Positions 41,809 to 50,694 of a DNA stretch of 64,000 nucleotides are shown one piece after another. Below the pieces are notes generated by a model. The model did not search any database. It was given only the letters and a program-made list of their open reading frames with translations, and was not told where the DNA came from. This DNA comes from CAXXOK01 sp963663285 (lineage in GTDB: Bacteria; Bacillota; Clostridia; Christensenellales; Aristaeellaceae). Position numbers and translations under genes: made by a program. The stretch is taken from NCBI GenBank assembly GCA_963663285.2, contig CAXXNI010000002.1:868001-932000 (forward strand), in the 5' to 3' direction. The stretch's first letter is position 1. Each line of letters starts with the position of its first letter.

Positions 41809-43554
41809 TCAGTCCATATCTGTCAGCAATCGCTGCACCAACCGCTCGGCATACTGCCTTGCAAACTGTGTATTTTCGTATAGTTCGTTCTGATCCTGCG
41901 GCTGATCGCCCATCAGCGCGACAAACTGGCTCACTTTCAGCCCCAGCGCATCCTGTATATCCTGATCGCTTCCTGCCTGCGATACCAGATAATAACATAA
42001 AATCGAATCTGTCTGCCCCATGCGGTGCGCCCGGTCTTCCGCCTGGCTGTGCACCGCGGGCGACCAATCCAGCTCTCCGAAAACAACGCAGCTGGCTCGC
42101 TGCAGGTTCAGCCCCGCGGCAGCGCGAAGCGATATACAACACAAATTCGTTCGCCCCAGCATAAACCGTTCCACAGCCCGTGCTTTTTGCTGGGCGGTTT
42201 CCCGCCCGGTAATAAACGCAGGGGAAAAAGCGCGCAAATCGTGACGGTAGGTGTCCATCACCTGATGATGATGGGCAAATAAAAGAACCTTCTCACCACC
42301 ATCCAGCAAGGCACGGACAAACTGAACGACGTAAGGCGCTTTTGCAAGTCCGGTTGCCTGCCGCTCTCCCTGTTCCACTTCCAGCGACATTAATGCCCGC
42401 TGGGATGCCGTGAGAGTATTATTATGTTTAAGTGTTTTCAGCTTCTCTGCAACAGGCAGCATAAGCTTGCGGTACAATCCGTCATCACGGTCAATGGAGA
42501 TAACCAGCCTGCGCTTCGGTGGCAGATCGCTAAGTACATCCTGCTTTCGTCTGCGCAGCAAAATCCCTTCGCTGCGCAGATGTTCGCCAAGCAGTTCAGG
42601 TTTTGCTACAATCTGATTGCCGTACCCATAACACCATTCCCGGGTAAAGCTCTCATAATCCCCCAAGAAATGAAAATCAAGCGTATTGATAACGTTCCAT
42701 ATTTCGGCGCCGCGGTTGTAAATGGGTGTTCCGCTTAAACCAATCACACGGTTGGCGGATTCAGCCAGCAGGCTCGCTGCGGAGTATTTCTCGGTTCCGC
42801 TGTGCCTAAGCTCCTGAATTTCATCAAAAATCACATATTGCAAACCGCTCTCCGGCAGTTCTTCTTTCCATCCGCGCAGCAGCAGGTAGTGCATCAGGTA
42901 AATATCCGCAGGGGGCAAAGCGTAGGGCTTTAGCCCTTTTACAGTATGAATCGTTACCGGCGTGCCATCCGGCTTGTGAATAAACCTTGCTATCTCCTGT
43001 TCCCAGTTACACAGCAGGTGAGCCGGTGCGATGATGATAGCCGGATATGCGGAAAGCTGCGCGAGCATTGCCAATGCTTGTACTGTTTTACCCAAGCCCA
43101 TTTCATCTGCCAGCAGGCACCGGTCGGTGCGCAGCAAAAACCCTAACCCCTCCTGTTGAAACGGGGTTAGTTGCCCTGTAAATACGGATTTGGATGGGTT
43201 TACACGCTGCGGAAGATGCAAGGCTTCATCCCTCTTGCGTACATAAGCACGCGCACCTTCCAACGCTTCCTCCCAGCGTTTCTCATCCTGTGGTTTAACG
43301 GTCAACGGATAACGCATCATCAGCCAGTTTAAATCGCCGATGATACGGCGGTGCGCGCTGAAACGTGCTTCACCGCGGCGGTTTGTTACGGTGCCCGGAA
43401 ATAAACGCTTACAAAGCTCTGTCACCTGCGGCTCCGCCTTCACAACCCAGCAGTTCCGCTTTCGGTTGTAACTTAGCGTGCCGTAAGTACGCAACGCCGG
43501 TAAAGCGGCGCTGTCCTGAACTAAGTAAGGCGGTAATGTTTGCTGTGGGTTCAT
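41809..43554 (-). CDS. SNF2-family helicase/translocase
   Basis: 581 residues. A ~105-residue N-terminal region is followed by LTPFQQEGLGFLL, Walker A ADEMGLGKTVQAL (about 140), box II in FDEIQELRHSG (DEIQ rather than DEAH), LSGTPIYNRG, and the C-terminal lobe with AAAGLNLQRASCVVF and QAEDRAHRMGQTDSI. It should move along double-stranded DNA. No nuclease or methyltransferase domain is fused, but a small nuclease-like gene lies directly upstream and overlaps the start by 4 bases (ATGA), so the two are made together. Start 43554 follows GGGGTGAG. Confidence 0.88.
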   Translation of the reverse strand: MNPQQTLPPYLVQDSAALPALRTYGTLSYNRKRNCWVVKAEPQVTELCKRLFPGTVTNRRGEARFSAHRRIIGDLNWLMMRYPLTVKPQDEKRWEEALEGARAYVRKRDEALHLPQRVNPSKSVFTGQLTPFQQEGLGFLLRTDRCLLADEMGLGKTVQALAMLAQLSAYPAIIIAPAHLLCNWEQEIARFIHKPDGTPVTIHTVKGLKPYALPPADIYLMHYLLLRGWKEELPESGLQYVIFDEIQELRHSGTEKYSAASLLAESANRVIGLSGTPIYNRGAEIWNVINTLDFHFLGDYESFTREWCYGYGNQIVAKPELLGEHLRSEGILLRRRKQDVLSDLPPKRRLVISIDRDDGLYRKLMLPVAEKLKTLKHNNTLTASQRALMSLEVEQGERQATGLAKAPYVVQFVRALLDGGEKVLLFAHHHQVMDTYRHDLRAFSPAFITGRETAQQKARAVERFMLGRTNLCCISLRAAAGLNLQRASCVVFGELDWSPAVHSQAEDRAHRMGQTDSILCYYLVSQAGSDQDIQDALGLKVSQFVALMGDQPQDQNELYENTQFARQYAERLVQRLLTDMD

Positions 43555-43913
43555 GGTAAGCTCACCCCCCATAGCTGGGAAAGAACAATGGTTTTGACTG
43601 GTTTTCCGGCGATATCACGTGGCAATGCAACGCGTTGCCAGCTGACAACCACAAAGCTCTGCACACAATCGCTCATTGCATATCTGAGCAGTTGTCTTTT
43701 TAACCCGGCAGCCTGCGGTTTTCCCTTCTTAATCTCCACACCCACCGTGCCTACCAGATAATCGATCCGGCAGCCCTTGGCAATCGGCGCTTCATGCTGA
43801 AAGGTAAAACCGCATTCGGAAAGCCGATCCCCTACCATCCGGTGGAGATCGGCTTCATAAAGCGCAAAAGGCGGCCGCATAGCGCACAATGCGTCTATTA
43901 CAGCATCGGTCAC
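43551..43913 (-). CDS. Small PD-(D/E)XK-superfamily nuclease-like protein
   Basis: 120 residues. RIDYLVGTVGVEIKKGKP (about 49-66) fits the nuclease core Asp ... Glu-x-Lys of the restriction-endonuclease fold, with an earlier helix Glu (YEADLHRMVGDRL) and a following LKRQLLRYAMSD helix resembling the Gln/Tyr motif of RecB-like nucleases. It most likely cuts DNA together with the SNF2 translocase whose gene overlaps its stop (inference). The GTG start lies 8 bases after GGGAGG and 21 bases after yhbY. The catalytic prediction rests on pattern only. Confidence 0.65.
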   Translation of the reverse strand: MTDAVIDALCAMRPPFALYEADLHRMVGDRLSECGFTFQHEAPIAKGCRIDYLVGTVGVEIKKGKPQAAGLKRQLLRYAMSDCVQSFVVVSWQRVALPRDIAGKPVKTIVLSQLWGVSLP

Positions 43914-43934
43914 AATGACAGCCTCCCTTGCAAA

Positions 43935-44225
43935 TTAGTCATCCAACGATATTTTCTTGTGCTCGCGGCTTTCCCGGTAGATGACAAACCGGCGCCCGAT
44001 GCATTGTACCGGCTCGGCGTGCGTACGTTCGCACATGATGGTGCATGCTTCCCGCGCGGTTAAATCGCAGCCGTTTTGTACTGCGCATTTAATCAGTTCG
44101 CGCGCTTCCAGCGCATCATATGCCTCTTTCACAGATGCATCCGTTACGCCTTCCTTGCCGATATAAAGGATTGTTTCCATTGTATTTGCCATCGCACGCA
44201 GTTTGGCACGTTGTTTACTGTTCAT
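43935..44225 (-). CDS. yhbY: YhbY-like CRM-domain RNA-binding protein
   Basis: 96 residues, a single CRM domain: LRAMANTMETILYIGKEGVT holds the GxxG-type loop (GKEG), and the fold ends with GRRFVIYRES. YhbY binds pre-50S ribosomal particles and is commonly encoded next to obgE, as here. The ATG follows AGGAGAT and is 17 bases after obgE. The acidic C-terminal SLDD tail is ordinary for the family. Confidence 0.92.
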   Translation of the reverse strand: MNSKQRAKLRAMANTMETILYIGKEGVTDASVKEAYDALEARELIKCAVQNGCDLTAREACTIMCERTHAEPVQCIGRRFVIYRESREHKKISLDD

Positions 44226-44242
44226 GTTTTTACCCCAATCTC

Positions 44243-45508
44243 CTATTCAATAAAGTCAAATTCCATATCGTCTATCCGTACCGTACTGCCTTCTCCTGCG
44301 CCGGCTTCCCGCAGGGCTTCTATTACGCCACGGTCGCGAAGCATACGGTGAAACCAGTTGAGGCTTTCCTCGTCGCCGAAATTTACGCTGTCCAAAAGCC
44401 GCTGCATCGCTCTGCCTTCTACTACGTACGTTGCTCCTTCACGGCTGATGGTAAAGGGTTCATTCGGGATTTCCGGTTCAACCATTTGTTCACTGAACAC
44501 CACAGGCGGCGGCAGGGACGGAAGCAGCGATATGACTTCGTTTAGCAACGCATCAAAACCTGTCATCGTCGCTGCGCTTACCGGGAACGCCTTATAGCCC
44601 AAGGCCCCAAATTTCTCCACCAATTGCTGAATATCGCTTTCATCCGCAATGAGATCGCATTTATTCAGCACAACCAGCTGCGGTTTTTTAATCGCGTCGC
44701 CATAGGCAGATAATTCACGGTTGATAATCGCAAAATCGTCCAAAGGATCGCGGCCTTCGCTGCCCGCAGCATCAACAACATGCAGCAGTAAACGGGTGCG
44801 TTCTACGTGACGTAAGAAATCATGGCCTAGTCCAACACCGTCGCTTGCGCCTTCTACCAAACCGGGAATATCTGCCAGTACAAAGTCCGTATCATACCGT
44901 TTTACAATGCCCAGGTTCGGCGTAAGCGTTGTAAAGTGATAATTGGCAATTTTGGGTTTCGCAGCGGTGAGAGACGCTAATATGGTGCTCTTGCCTACGT
45001 TCGGAAAACCGACAAGGCCGACATCCGCAATCGTCTTTAATTCCAAACGGAATATGACCGGTTCGTTTTTTATTCCCGGTTTCGCAAAATTCGGCGCCTG
45101 CCGGGTTGGCGTTGCGAAATGAGCATTGCCAAAGCCACCGCGGCCGCCCTTCAGCAACACTTTCTTTTGCCCCGCCTCATGCATATCCGCTAAAACTGCG
45201 CCATCCGAATCCCGTAAAAATAAGGTGCCCACCGGTACTTTAATCAGTAAATCGGCTCCGTTTTTTCCATGGCAACGTGCCGCGCTGCCGTCCATTCCAT
45301 TTTCGGCAAAATACTTGCGTACAAAACGAAAATCCAACAGCGTGTGCATGTTTGGATCGGCTAGAATAACCACATTGCCGCCGTCTCCGCCGTCTCCGCC
45401 GTCCGGCCCGCCGTTTTGTACAAATTTCTCGCGGTGGAAAGAGACGCAACCGTTTCCTCCATTACCCGCCTTGATGGTTACACGAACCCGATCTACAAAA
45501 GCTGACAT
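44243..45508 (-). CDS. obgE: Obg-family GTPase ObgE/CgtA
   Basis: 421 residues. N-terminal glycine-rich Obg fold (FVDRVRVTIKAGNGGNG, FHREKFV, GGDGG repeats), GTPase domain with G1 GFPNVGKST, G3 DIPGLVEGA, G4 NKCD, and the C-terminal OCT domain (about 350-421). An essential GTPase in 50S assembly and stress control. The ATG at 45508 is 4 bases after AGGAGG; the open frame runs on upstream into nth but without homology. The rplU-rpmA genes that normally precede obgE are absent; nth is there instead. Confidence 0.96.
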   Translation of the reverse strand: MSAFVDRVRVTIKAGNGGNGCVSFHREKFVQNGGPDGGDGGDGGNVVILADPNMHTLLDFRFVRKYFAENGMDGSAARCHGKNGADLLIKVPVGTLFLRDSDGAVLADMHEAGQKKVLLKGGRGGFGNAHFATPTRQAPNFAKPGIKNEPVIFRLELKTIADVGLVGFPNVGKSTILASLTAAKPKIANYHFTTLTPNLGIVKRYDTDFVLADIPGLVEGASDGVGLGHDFLRHVERTRLLLHVVDAAGSEGRDPLDDFAIINRELSAYGDAIKKPQLVVLNKCDLIADESDIQQLVEKFGALGYKAFPVSAATMTGFDALLNEVISLLPSLPPPVVFSEQMVEPEIPNEPFTISREGATYVVEGRAMQRLLDSVNFGDEESLNWFHRMLRDRGVIEALREAGAGEGSTVRIDDMEFDFIE

Positions 45509-45567
45509 AGTTCCTCCTGATATCGATAAACGGAGCGCTTTTACCAAGCGCTTTCCGAATCGGTAAT

Positions 45568-46227
45568 TTACACGTCTGATGGTGCAGTCTGTGTGTTTCT
45601 TTCCGGGTGCATATACCGGCACTCCGGCTGTAATGTACAGATACTGCATGCAGGGTTTCTTGCATGGCATACGCGCCTGCCGTGAAAAATCAGCCAATGG
45701 TGTGCATCGATCCAATCCTTTTTGGGGATTACCTGCATCAGCTGTTTTTCGGTTAATTCCACGTTCTTCGCATTCGCCAGTCCAAGCCGGTTACTCACAC
45801 GAAACACATGCGTATCCACCGCAATTGTCGGCACTCCAAACGCATTTGCCAATACAACATTGGCTGTTTTGCGCCCCACACCCGGCAGTGCGGTTAGTGC
45901 CTGCATATCGGCAGGCACTTCGCCGCCGTGATGAAGCATAATGAGTTGGCTGGCTTTCACGATATTGCTTGCTTTGCTTTTAAAGCCACAGCTTTTCACA
46001 ATTGCAAACACATCTTCCACCTTTGCGGCGGCTAACGCATCAACGGTGGGATAGCGGGTAAATAAAACCGGCGTTACTTTATTCACCTGCACATCGGTAC
46101 TTTGCGCCGACAGCATTACGGCGATCAGCGTTTGATAGGGATTGGTAAAATGCAGTTCCGGTCTTGGGTGGGGATACAAATCCCGCAGTTTCTTTAAAAT
46201 CCTTTTTTGGATTGCAGTACTTGCCAT
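45568..46227 (-). CDS. nth: Endonuclease III (DNA glycosylase/AP lyase)
   Basis: 219 residues. Helix-hairpin-helix ALPGVGRKTANVVLANAF carries the catalytic Lys, VDTHVFRVSNRLGL the catalytic Asp, and CHARNPACSICTLQPEC the four-Cys 4Fe-4S cluster. It removes oxidised pyrimidines in base excision repair. The ATG follows GGAAAGGGC, 14 bases after folT, so it is read from the folT promoter. Complete and of normal length. Confidence 0.96.
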   Translation of the reverse strand: MASTAIQKRILKKLRDLYPHPRPELHFTNPYQTLIAVMLSAQSTDVQVNKVTPVLFTRYPTVDALAAAKVEDVFAIVKSCGFKSKASNIVKASQLIMLHHGGEVPADMQALTALPGVGRKTANVVLANAFGVPTIAVDTHVFRVSNRLGLANAKNVELTEKQLMQVIPKKDWIDAHHWLIFHGRRVCHARNPACSICTLQPECRYMHPERNTQTAPSDV

Positions 46228-46241
46228 GAAGCCCTTTCCTT

Positions 46242-46856
46242 TTACGCTTTGGTATGATCTTCGGCGGCTTGCTCTGCTTTATGATGCCGCAGTTCACGAA
46301 TTTCCTCCGGCAAAAGCGACATGGGCAAGCGATCCAGCGCGGCGCAGGTAAGCGCAATTAAAATTGTAAAGATCGGTATCTCTAAAAGATTAAACGGCAA
46401 ACGTCCAACCAATAAAACCCAATAACCTTTGGGAACAAAGTAAGTAACCCAATAACTGTTTAAGAAGATATATACGACAGCCGCAAGCGCCGCGCCCAAT
46501 AATCCGCGAAGGGTGAATTCTGCATACCGGTTACGCAGGGAATTGGTGATCCATTTCTGGTAATGAGGAGACATCATCCATCCATACAGAAAACCAACAA
46601 TTAGCGCAGTCACAGTAAAACCTGGAAAGTAAGCGCCCGTGCCAAATATAAGCGTACCCAGTACATCCCCCAGCCCCGCAACCAGCATACCGCCAATGGG
46701 GCCAAGCATATAGCCTGCAACTGCTATGGGTAGAAATCCCAGATTCATTTGTTTTCCAACTAAAGCGATCTGTACCAGACTGCCCAAAACAATTTGCAAT
46801 GCGACTAAAACCCCTGCATACGACATCCAAAGCGGCGTAAAACGTACTTTCTTCAT
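46242..46856 (-). CDS. folT: ECF transporter S component, folate type (FolT-like)
   Basis: 204-residue membrane protein with five to six helices. LVQIALVGKQMNLGFLPIAV and GYMLGPIGGMLVAGLGDVLG are typical of the FolT family of vitamin-binding S components. It would capture folate and dock with a shared EcfAA'T module, which is not in this window. The ATG at 46856 is 9 bases after GGAGG. It has its own promoter. I looked for a tetrahydrofolate riboswitch in the leader and saw none, so the substrate is inferred from protein sequence only. Confidence 0.8.
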   Translation of the reverse strand: MKKVRFTPLWMSYAGVLVALQIVLGSLVQIALVGKQMNLGFLPIAVAGYMLGPIGGMLVAGLGDVLGTLIFGTGAYFPGFTVTALIVGFLYGWMMSPHYQKWITNSLRNRYAEFTLRGLLGAALAAVVYIFLNSYWVTYFVPKGYWVLLVGRLPFNLLEIPIFTILIALTCAALDRLPMSLLPEEIRELRHHKAEQAAEDHTKA

Positions 46857-46924
46857 AAGTAAGCGCCTCCTTCTACTGTGCGGTATAAAACACACAAGAC
46901 TATCAAGTGATATGAAACGTCTGT

Positions 46925-46953
46925 ATTGTACAGGAAACCGCAGTCAGTTGCAA
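46925..46953 (-). promoter_or_regulatory. Promoter of the folT-nth-obgE run (TTGCAA, 17 bp, TACAAT)
   Basis: Minus strand TTGCAA (46948-46953), 17 bases, TACAAT (46925-46930), about 70 bases before the folT ATG. Confidence 0.7.
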
Positions 46954-46974
46954 CCACTGGTATTGAAATCTGAA

Positions 46975-47012
46975 AAAGCAAAAAGCGGCGCAAGCGTATT
47001 CGCGCCTGCGCC
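46975..47012 (-). terminator. Terminator after pgi
   Basis: Minus strand GGCGCAGGCG / CGCTTGCGCC (one G-U pair), loop CGAATA, followed by GCTTTTTGCTTTTTC; 16 bases after the pgi stop. Confidence 0.85.
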
Positions 47013-47027
47013 ATGATAGGAAGATGA

Positions 47028-48452
47028 TTACAGCACGTACTGCTTCAGCAGTTCCGGCCTGCCTTTCATTTCTTCCGCTTTGTTCAGGTACTTTTCGCTG
47101 GTATTGCCCAGCACAGCGTAGCTGGCAAGCTTGCTGCCTTCAACGCCGGGCTGGTTAAACGCGTCAACATCCAGTAGCTCCCCGCCGTATGCGGTTGCCA
47201 TTTCAAAGAAACAGATCAGCTGCCCGATCGTATAAGCGTTTACCTGCGGAAGCGTAATGGTTTGGCTCATCCGTCCCGCGCTGTACAAAGCGTATTCGGT
47301 TCCGTGAAGCTCAGCGCCAATCAACTGATTCAGCGTTTTCCCGCTCAGGAAATGCACATCCGGAAATTCTTCGCAGCCATTGGCTATTTCAACTTCACTG
47401 CGGAATTGCCCGACTTTCAGGAACGTGATCACTTTATCGTAAGGGCCTTCGGTGTATAACTGCAATTGGCTGTGCTGGTCGGTTACGCCCAGTGCTTTTG
47501 TCGGCGTTTGTCCACAGTTGACGGCCATGCCCTTACGGGTTTTATTCTTTCCAAGGCTTTCCGCCCAAAGCTGGCAAAACCAGTCTGCCATGTATTTCAG
47601 GCTATCGGCATACGGCATAACAACCTGCACATTGGAGTGCCGCTCTTCCATGGCGAGGTATTGCAGCACCGCTTCCAACAAAGCCGGGTTATCCCATACG
47701 TTGCCGCTCTTGCAGCGTTTATCCATCGCCGCGGCGCCTTCCAGCATCGCGCGAATATCAATACCGCATACAGCGGCAGGCAGCAGGCCAACCGGGCTTA
47801 ATTCGCTAAAACGTCCGCCTACGCCATCCGGAATATAGAACAGCGTGAAGTTTTCCTGCTTGGCCAGTTTAATTAAATTGCCTTTTTCGTGATCCGTTGT
47901 TGCAATAATATGCTTTTGCCAGCCTTCTCCAATCGCCTTTTTCAACAATTCGGAAATGATCAGGTACTGGCTCATGGTTTCAGCCGTCGCGCCGCTCTTG
48001 GTAATTACGTTAAAGCAAGTTTCCCGTACATCGATAATATCCAGCAGGGAAGCCATCCGCTCAGGGTCGATATTATCTTCCACATAAAACTTGGGTCCGC
48101 CGCGTTTTTCATCCGGCAGTTCATTCCAGCGCAAGTGATTCAGCGCCTGTTGTACCGCAATGGGGCCCAGCGCACTGCCGCCGATACCAAGAACTACAAA
48201 ATTCTTAAAGTTCTTGCGCACATTCGCAGCCACTTCTTCAATCGAAGCAACAATTTCATTTTGGTTATACGGCAGTTCCATCCAGCCCAGCCATCCGGTT
48301 CCACGGTTTTTCTCTACCGCAGCCTGCGCTGCTTCCGCCGCATCGCTCATAGCGTCAATCTCGCTGGCATCGATACCATATTGAAAACCAATGATATCGC
48401 TCATCATATGATTGACATCCAGTGTAATCGGTTGACGAATCATCTTATCCAT
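47028..48452 (-). CDS. pgi: Glucose-6-phosphate isomerase
   Basis: 474 residues. FVVLGIGGSALGPIAVQQAL (substrate phosphate loop), VITKSGATAETMSQYL, GVGGRFSELSPVGLLPAAVCG and the C-terminal catalytic region around NQPGVEGSKLASYAVLG are the PGI signatures. It interconverts glucose-6-phosphate and fructose-6-phosphate. The ATG follows AAGGGTGAGGG. Single-gene unit with its own promoter and terminator, divergent from the malic enzyme gene. Confidence 0.96.
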   Translation of the reverse strand: MDKMIRQPITLDVNHMMSDIIGFQYGIDASEIDAMSDAAEAAQAAVEKNRGTGWLGWMELPYNQNEIVASIEEVAANVRKNFKNFVVLGIGGSALGPIAVQQALNHLRWNELPDEKRGGPKFYVEDNIDPERMASLLDIIDVRETCFNVITKSGATAETMSQYLIISELLKKAIGEGWQKHIIATTDHEKGNLIKLAKQENFTLFYIPDGVGGRFSELSPVGLLPAAVCGIDIRAMLEGAAAMDKRCKSGNVWDNPALLEAVLQYLAMEERHSNVQVVMPYADSLKYMADWFCQLWAESLGKNKTRKGMAVNCGQTPTKALGVTDQHSQLQLYTEGPYDKVITFLKVGQFRSEVEIANGCEEFPDVHFLSGKTLNQLIGAELHGTEYALYSAGRMSQTITLPQVNAYTIGQLICFFEMATAYGGELLDVDAFNQPGVEGSKLASYAVLGNTSEKYLNKAEEMKGRPELLKQYVL

Positions 48453-48485
48453 AACTATCCCTCACCCTTCCCAGTGTTCGCTGCA

Positions 48486-48513
48486 ATTATACCACAGCGC
48501 CACTGCTTTGCAA
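48486..48513 (-). promoter_or_regulatory. Promoter of pgi (TTGCAA, 16 bp, TATAAT with extended -10)
   Basis: Minus strand TTGCAA (48508-48513), 16 bases, TGG-TATAAT (48486-48491), 33 bases before the pgi ATG. Confidence 0.7.
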
Positions 48514-48573
48514 ACCTGTTGCAGCCTGATCAGCACAATTTGTATACAATTTTACGTACAGATATCGCATTCG

Positions 48574-48602
48574 TTGCTTACACCAGAGAAACATGGTACA
48601 AT
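48574..48602 (+). promoter_or_regulatory. Promoter of the malic enzyme gene (TTGCTT, 17 bp, TACAAT)
   Basis: TTGCTT (48574-48579), 17 bases, TACAAT (48597-48602) preceded by ATGG, the same arrangement as the ctsR promoter; 33 bases before the ATG. Confidence 0.75.
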
Positions 48603-48635
48603 AGCTCGAACCAGAATCGATCGGAGCGTGGCGAT

Positions 48636-49817
48636 ATGGATATTAGGGCGGAAGCATTGCAAAAGCATTATGAGTGGCAGGGAAAGCTGGAAATCACCTC
48701 TCGTGTGCCTATTAAAGACCGAAAAGATTTATCGCTTGCCTATACACCGGGTGTCGCGGAACCCTGTCTGGCAATACAGCAGGATGTGCAAAAGAGTTTT
48801 TCGCTTACACGCAGACATAATTTGGTTGCCGTTATCACCGATGGCACCGCCGTATTGGGGCTTGGCGATATTGGTCCCGAAGCCGGCATGCCGGTTATGG
48901 AAGGTAAATGCGTGCTGATGAAAGAATTCGGCGGTGTCGATGCATTTCCGCTTTGCCTGAAAACAAAGGATACCGATGAATTGGTTCGCACCATCTATTT
49001 ACTCTCCGGTAGTTTTGGCGGCATCAACCTTGAGGATATCAGCGCCCCGCGCTGTTTTGAAGTAGAGCGCCGTTTACAGGAAATGTGTGATATCCCCGTT
49101 TTCCACGACGATCAGCATGGAACAGCTGTGGTAGTCGCAGCAGCTTTGATCAACGCGCTGAAAGTTGTCGGTAAAAGCATGGATCAGGTTACCTGTGTTA
49201 TTAACGGCGCAGGCTCTGCCGGGATCGCCATTGCAAAGCATTTATTGCAATTCGGTATTAAAGATATTATTCTAGTAAGCCTGCATGGTATTGTGGTGAC
49301 AGGCAGAGCCAAAATGAACACCGCACAGCAAGCCATGTGTACGGTAACCAATAAACGCCAGCTGCACGGCGGCCTCGCCGAGGCAATTGCGGGTGCGGAT
49401 GTTTTTATCGGCGTGTCTGCGCCCAATGTACTCTCCGCAGATATGGTACGCACCATGGCCGAATCCCCCATTGTTTTCCCTATGGCAAATCCCGTGCCGG
49501 AGATTATGCCGAACGAAGCGATTGATGCAGGCGCCGCCGTTGTCGGAACCGGCCGCAGCGATTTTGAAAACCAAATCAATAATGTGCTGGCATTCCCCGG
49601 TATTTTCCGCGGCGCTCTAGATGTTCGCGCTACTTGTATAAATGAAGAAATGAAGATAGCCGCGTCTTTGGCCATTGCGTCATTGGTAACAGAAGATCGC
49701 TTAAATGCGCATTATATTTTACCGGAAGCCTTTGACCACCGCGTCGGGCCAGCAGTCGCCAAAGCGGTCGCAAACGCAGCGATTGCCAGCGGCGTAGCCC
49801 GTAAAACCAATGCTTAG
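48636..49817 (+). CDS. NAD(P)-dependent malic enzyme
   Basis: 393 residues, the short bacterial form. SLAYTPGVAEPCLAI (catalytic Tyr region), FGGVDAFPLCLKT, FHDDQHGTAVVVAAAL (metal and malate binding), and the Rossmann stretch CVINGAGSAGIAIAKHLL are present. It decarboxylates malate to pyruvate with reduction of NAD or NADP; coenzyme preference is not certain. The frame is open far upstream, but the ATG at 48636 is the first with a ribosome site (CGGAG) and lies just after the promoter. It overlaps the next gene by 8 bases. Confidence 0.94.
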   Translation: MDIRAEALQKHYEWQGKLEITSRVPIKDRKDLSLAYTPGVAEPCLAIQQDVQKSFSLTRRHNLVAVITDGTAVLGLGDIGPEAGMPVMEGKCVLMKEFGGVDAFPLCLKTKDTDELVRTIYLLSGSFGGINLEDISAPRCFEVERRLQEMCDIPVFHDDQHGTAVVVAAALINALKVVGKSMDQVTCVINGAGSAGIAIAKHLLQFGIKDIILVSLHGIVVTGRAKMNTAQQAMCTVTNKRQLHGGLAEAIAGADVFIGVSAPNVLSADMVRTMAESPIVFPMANPVPEIMPNEAIDAGAAVVGTGRSDFENQINNVLAFPGIFRGALDVRATCINEEMKIAASLAIASLVTEDRLNAHYILPEAFDHRVGPAVAKAVANAAIASGVARKTNA

Positions 49818-50190
49818 CACACAGCAGATCACCGATTATTGCCTCACCAAACCCGGCTCGTATACCAATATGCCGTTTGGACCGGATGTTTTATGTGCCA
49901 GAATTGGCAAGCGTATCTTCGCGGAGATTTCTATGGTGCGGCCGTGGATCACGTTAAAATGTGATCCAATCTATGGAGAAATGACCCGCAGCCAATACCC
50001 CGGCACCGTGCGCAGAGGGTACCACTGCCCGCCGCCACAGCACCCGTACAATAACACCATCACATTGGATGGAACCGTACCCGATGCCGTTTTGTTGGAA
50101 ATGATCGACCATAGTTACGCACGTGCCCTTGCCTCGCTGACTAAGCGGGAGCAGGCAGAAGCTGTGCTTTACCAAAGGGAAGATACATAA
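49810..50190 (+). CDS. MmcQ/YjbR-family protein (DUF419)
   Basis: 126 residues of the YjbR family with CyaY-like fold: TDYCLTKPGSYTNMPFGPD at the start, RPWITLKCDP and YHCPPPQHPYNNTITLDG in the middle, and LLEMIDHSYARALASL at the end. DNA-binding-like proteins of unknown role. It starts inside the last codons of the malic enzyme gene, so the two are co-translated. The association with malic enzyme is not one I know to be conserved. Confidence 0.85.
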   Translation: MLSTQQITDYCLTKPGSYTNMPFGPDVLCARIGKRIFAEISMVRPWITLKCDPIYGEMTRSQYPGTVRRGYHCPPPQHPYNNTITLDGTVPDAVLLEMIDHSYARALASLTKREQAEAVLYQREDT

Positions 50191-50207
50191 TTGCTTATCA
50201 CTTTCTT

Positions 50208-50690
50208 TTAAGCATCTTGCCAGTAGGCAGCGTCCTCCAAAATGGACTGGAGGGCGTTTTGTATTTGGGGAATCAGTTCTAAATGATTTGTGAAGTAGCA
50301 GCTTTCATTGCTGCGCTCTTCCTGTGGGTAGCTCCACGCGGGTCCAAAGCGGTATTCCTTTTGCTCCCACTGATATCGAGCCCAAATATGGGCATGCAAC
50401 AGAATATCCAAATTCCCCATAACAGCATAATTCACCTTATCCGCTTGCAGCGCTTTTACCAATGCGTCCCCTGCCAGCGTCATATCCAGCATGAATTGTG
50501 TACGTTTGGCAAGCGGCAGAGCATTTAATGAGGGAGAAAACGGCTCTCCAATGAGAACACAATATCCCGGCAGATGTTGATAATCTCCCAGAACCAAATA
50601 TCCGCTTTTCATTTTCGTGATTACTGTAGGATTGGTGCCACTTTTTGCGGATAATAAACGGTCATCCATCCAAGGTTGACGTTCAATCAT
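50208..50690 (-). CDS. HIT-like nucleotide hydrolase/transferase
   Basis: 160 residues. GYLVLGDYQHLPGYCVLIG and MTLAGDALVKALQADKVNYA match the HIT fold, and NLDILLHAHIWARYQWE contains His-x-His-x-Trp in place of the usual His-x-His-x-His, so catalysis may be altered. Related proteins cleave dinucleoside polyphosphates. The ATG at 50690 is 9 bases after GGGAG and lies 4 bases after the mutY stop; upstream in-frame starts would overlap mutY. Co-transcribed with mutY. Confidence 0.72.
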   Translation of the reverse strand: MIERQPWMDDRLLSAKSGTNPTVITKMKSGYLVLGDYQHLPGYCVLIGEPFSPSLNALPLAKRTQFMLDMTLAGDALVKALQADKVNYAVMGNLDILLHAHIWARYQWEQKEYRFGPAWSYPQEERSNESCYFTNHLELIPQIQNALQSILEDAAYWQDA

Positions 50691-50694
50691 TGCA

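Noticed and set aside
46857..46924. Tetrahydrofolate riboswitch before folT
   Set aside because: The leader is short and lacks the conserved helices and junction of that riboswitch.
47889..48635. Long upstream extension of the malic enzyme frame
   Set aside because: It runs antisense through pgi and across the malic enzyme promoter; the supported start is 48636.
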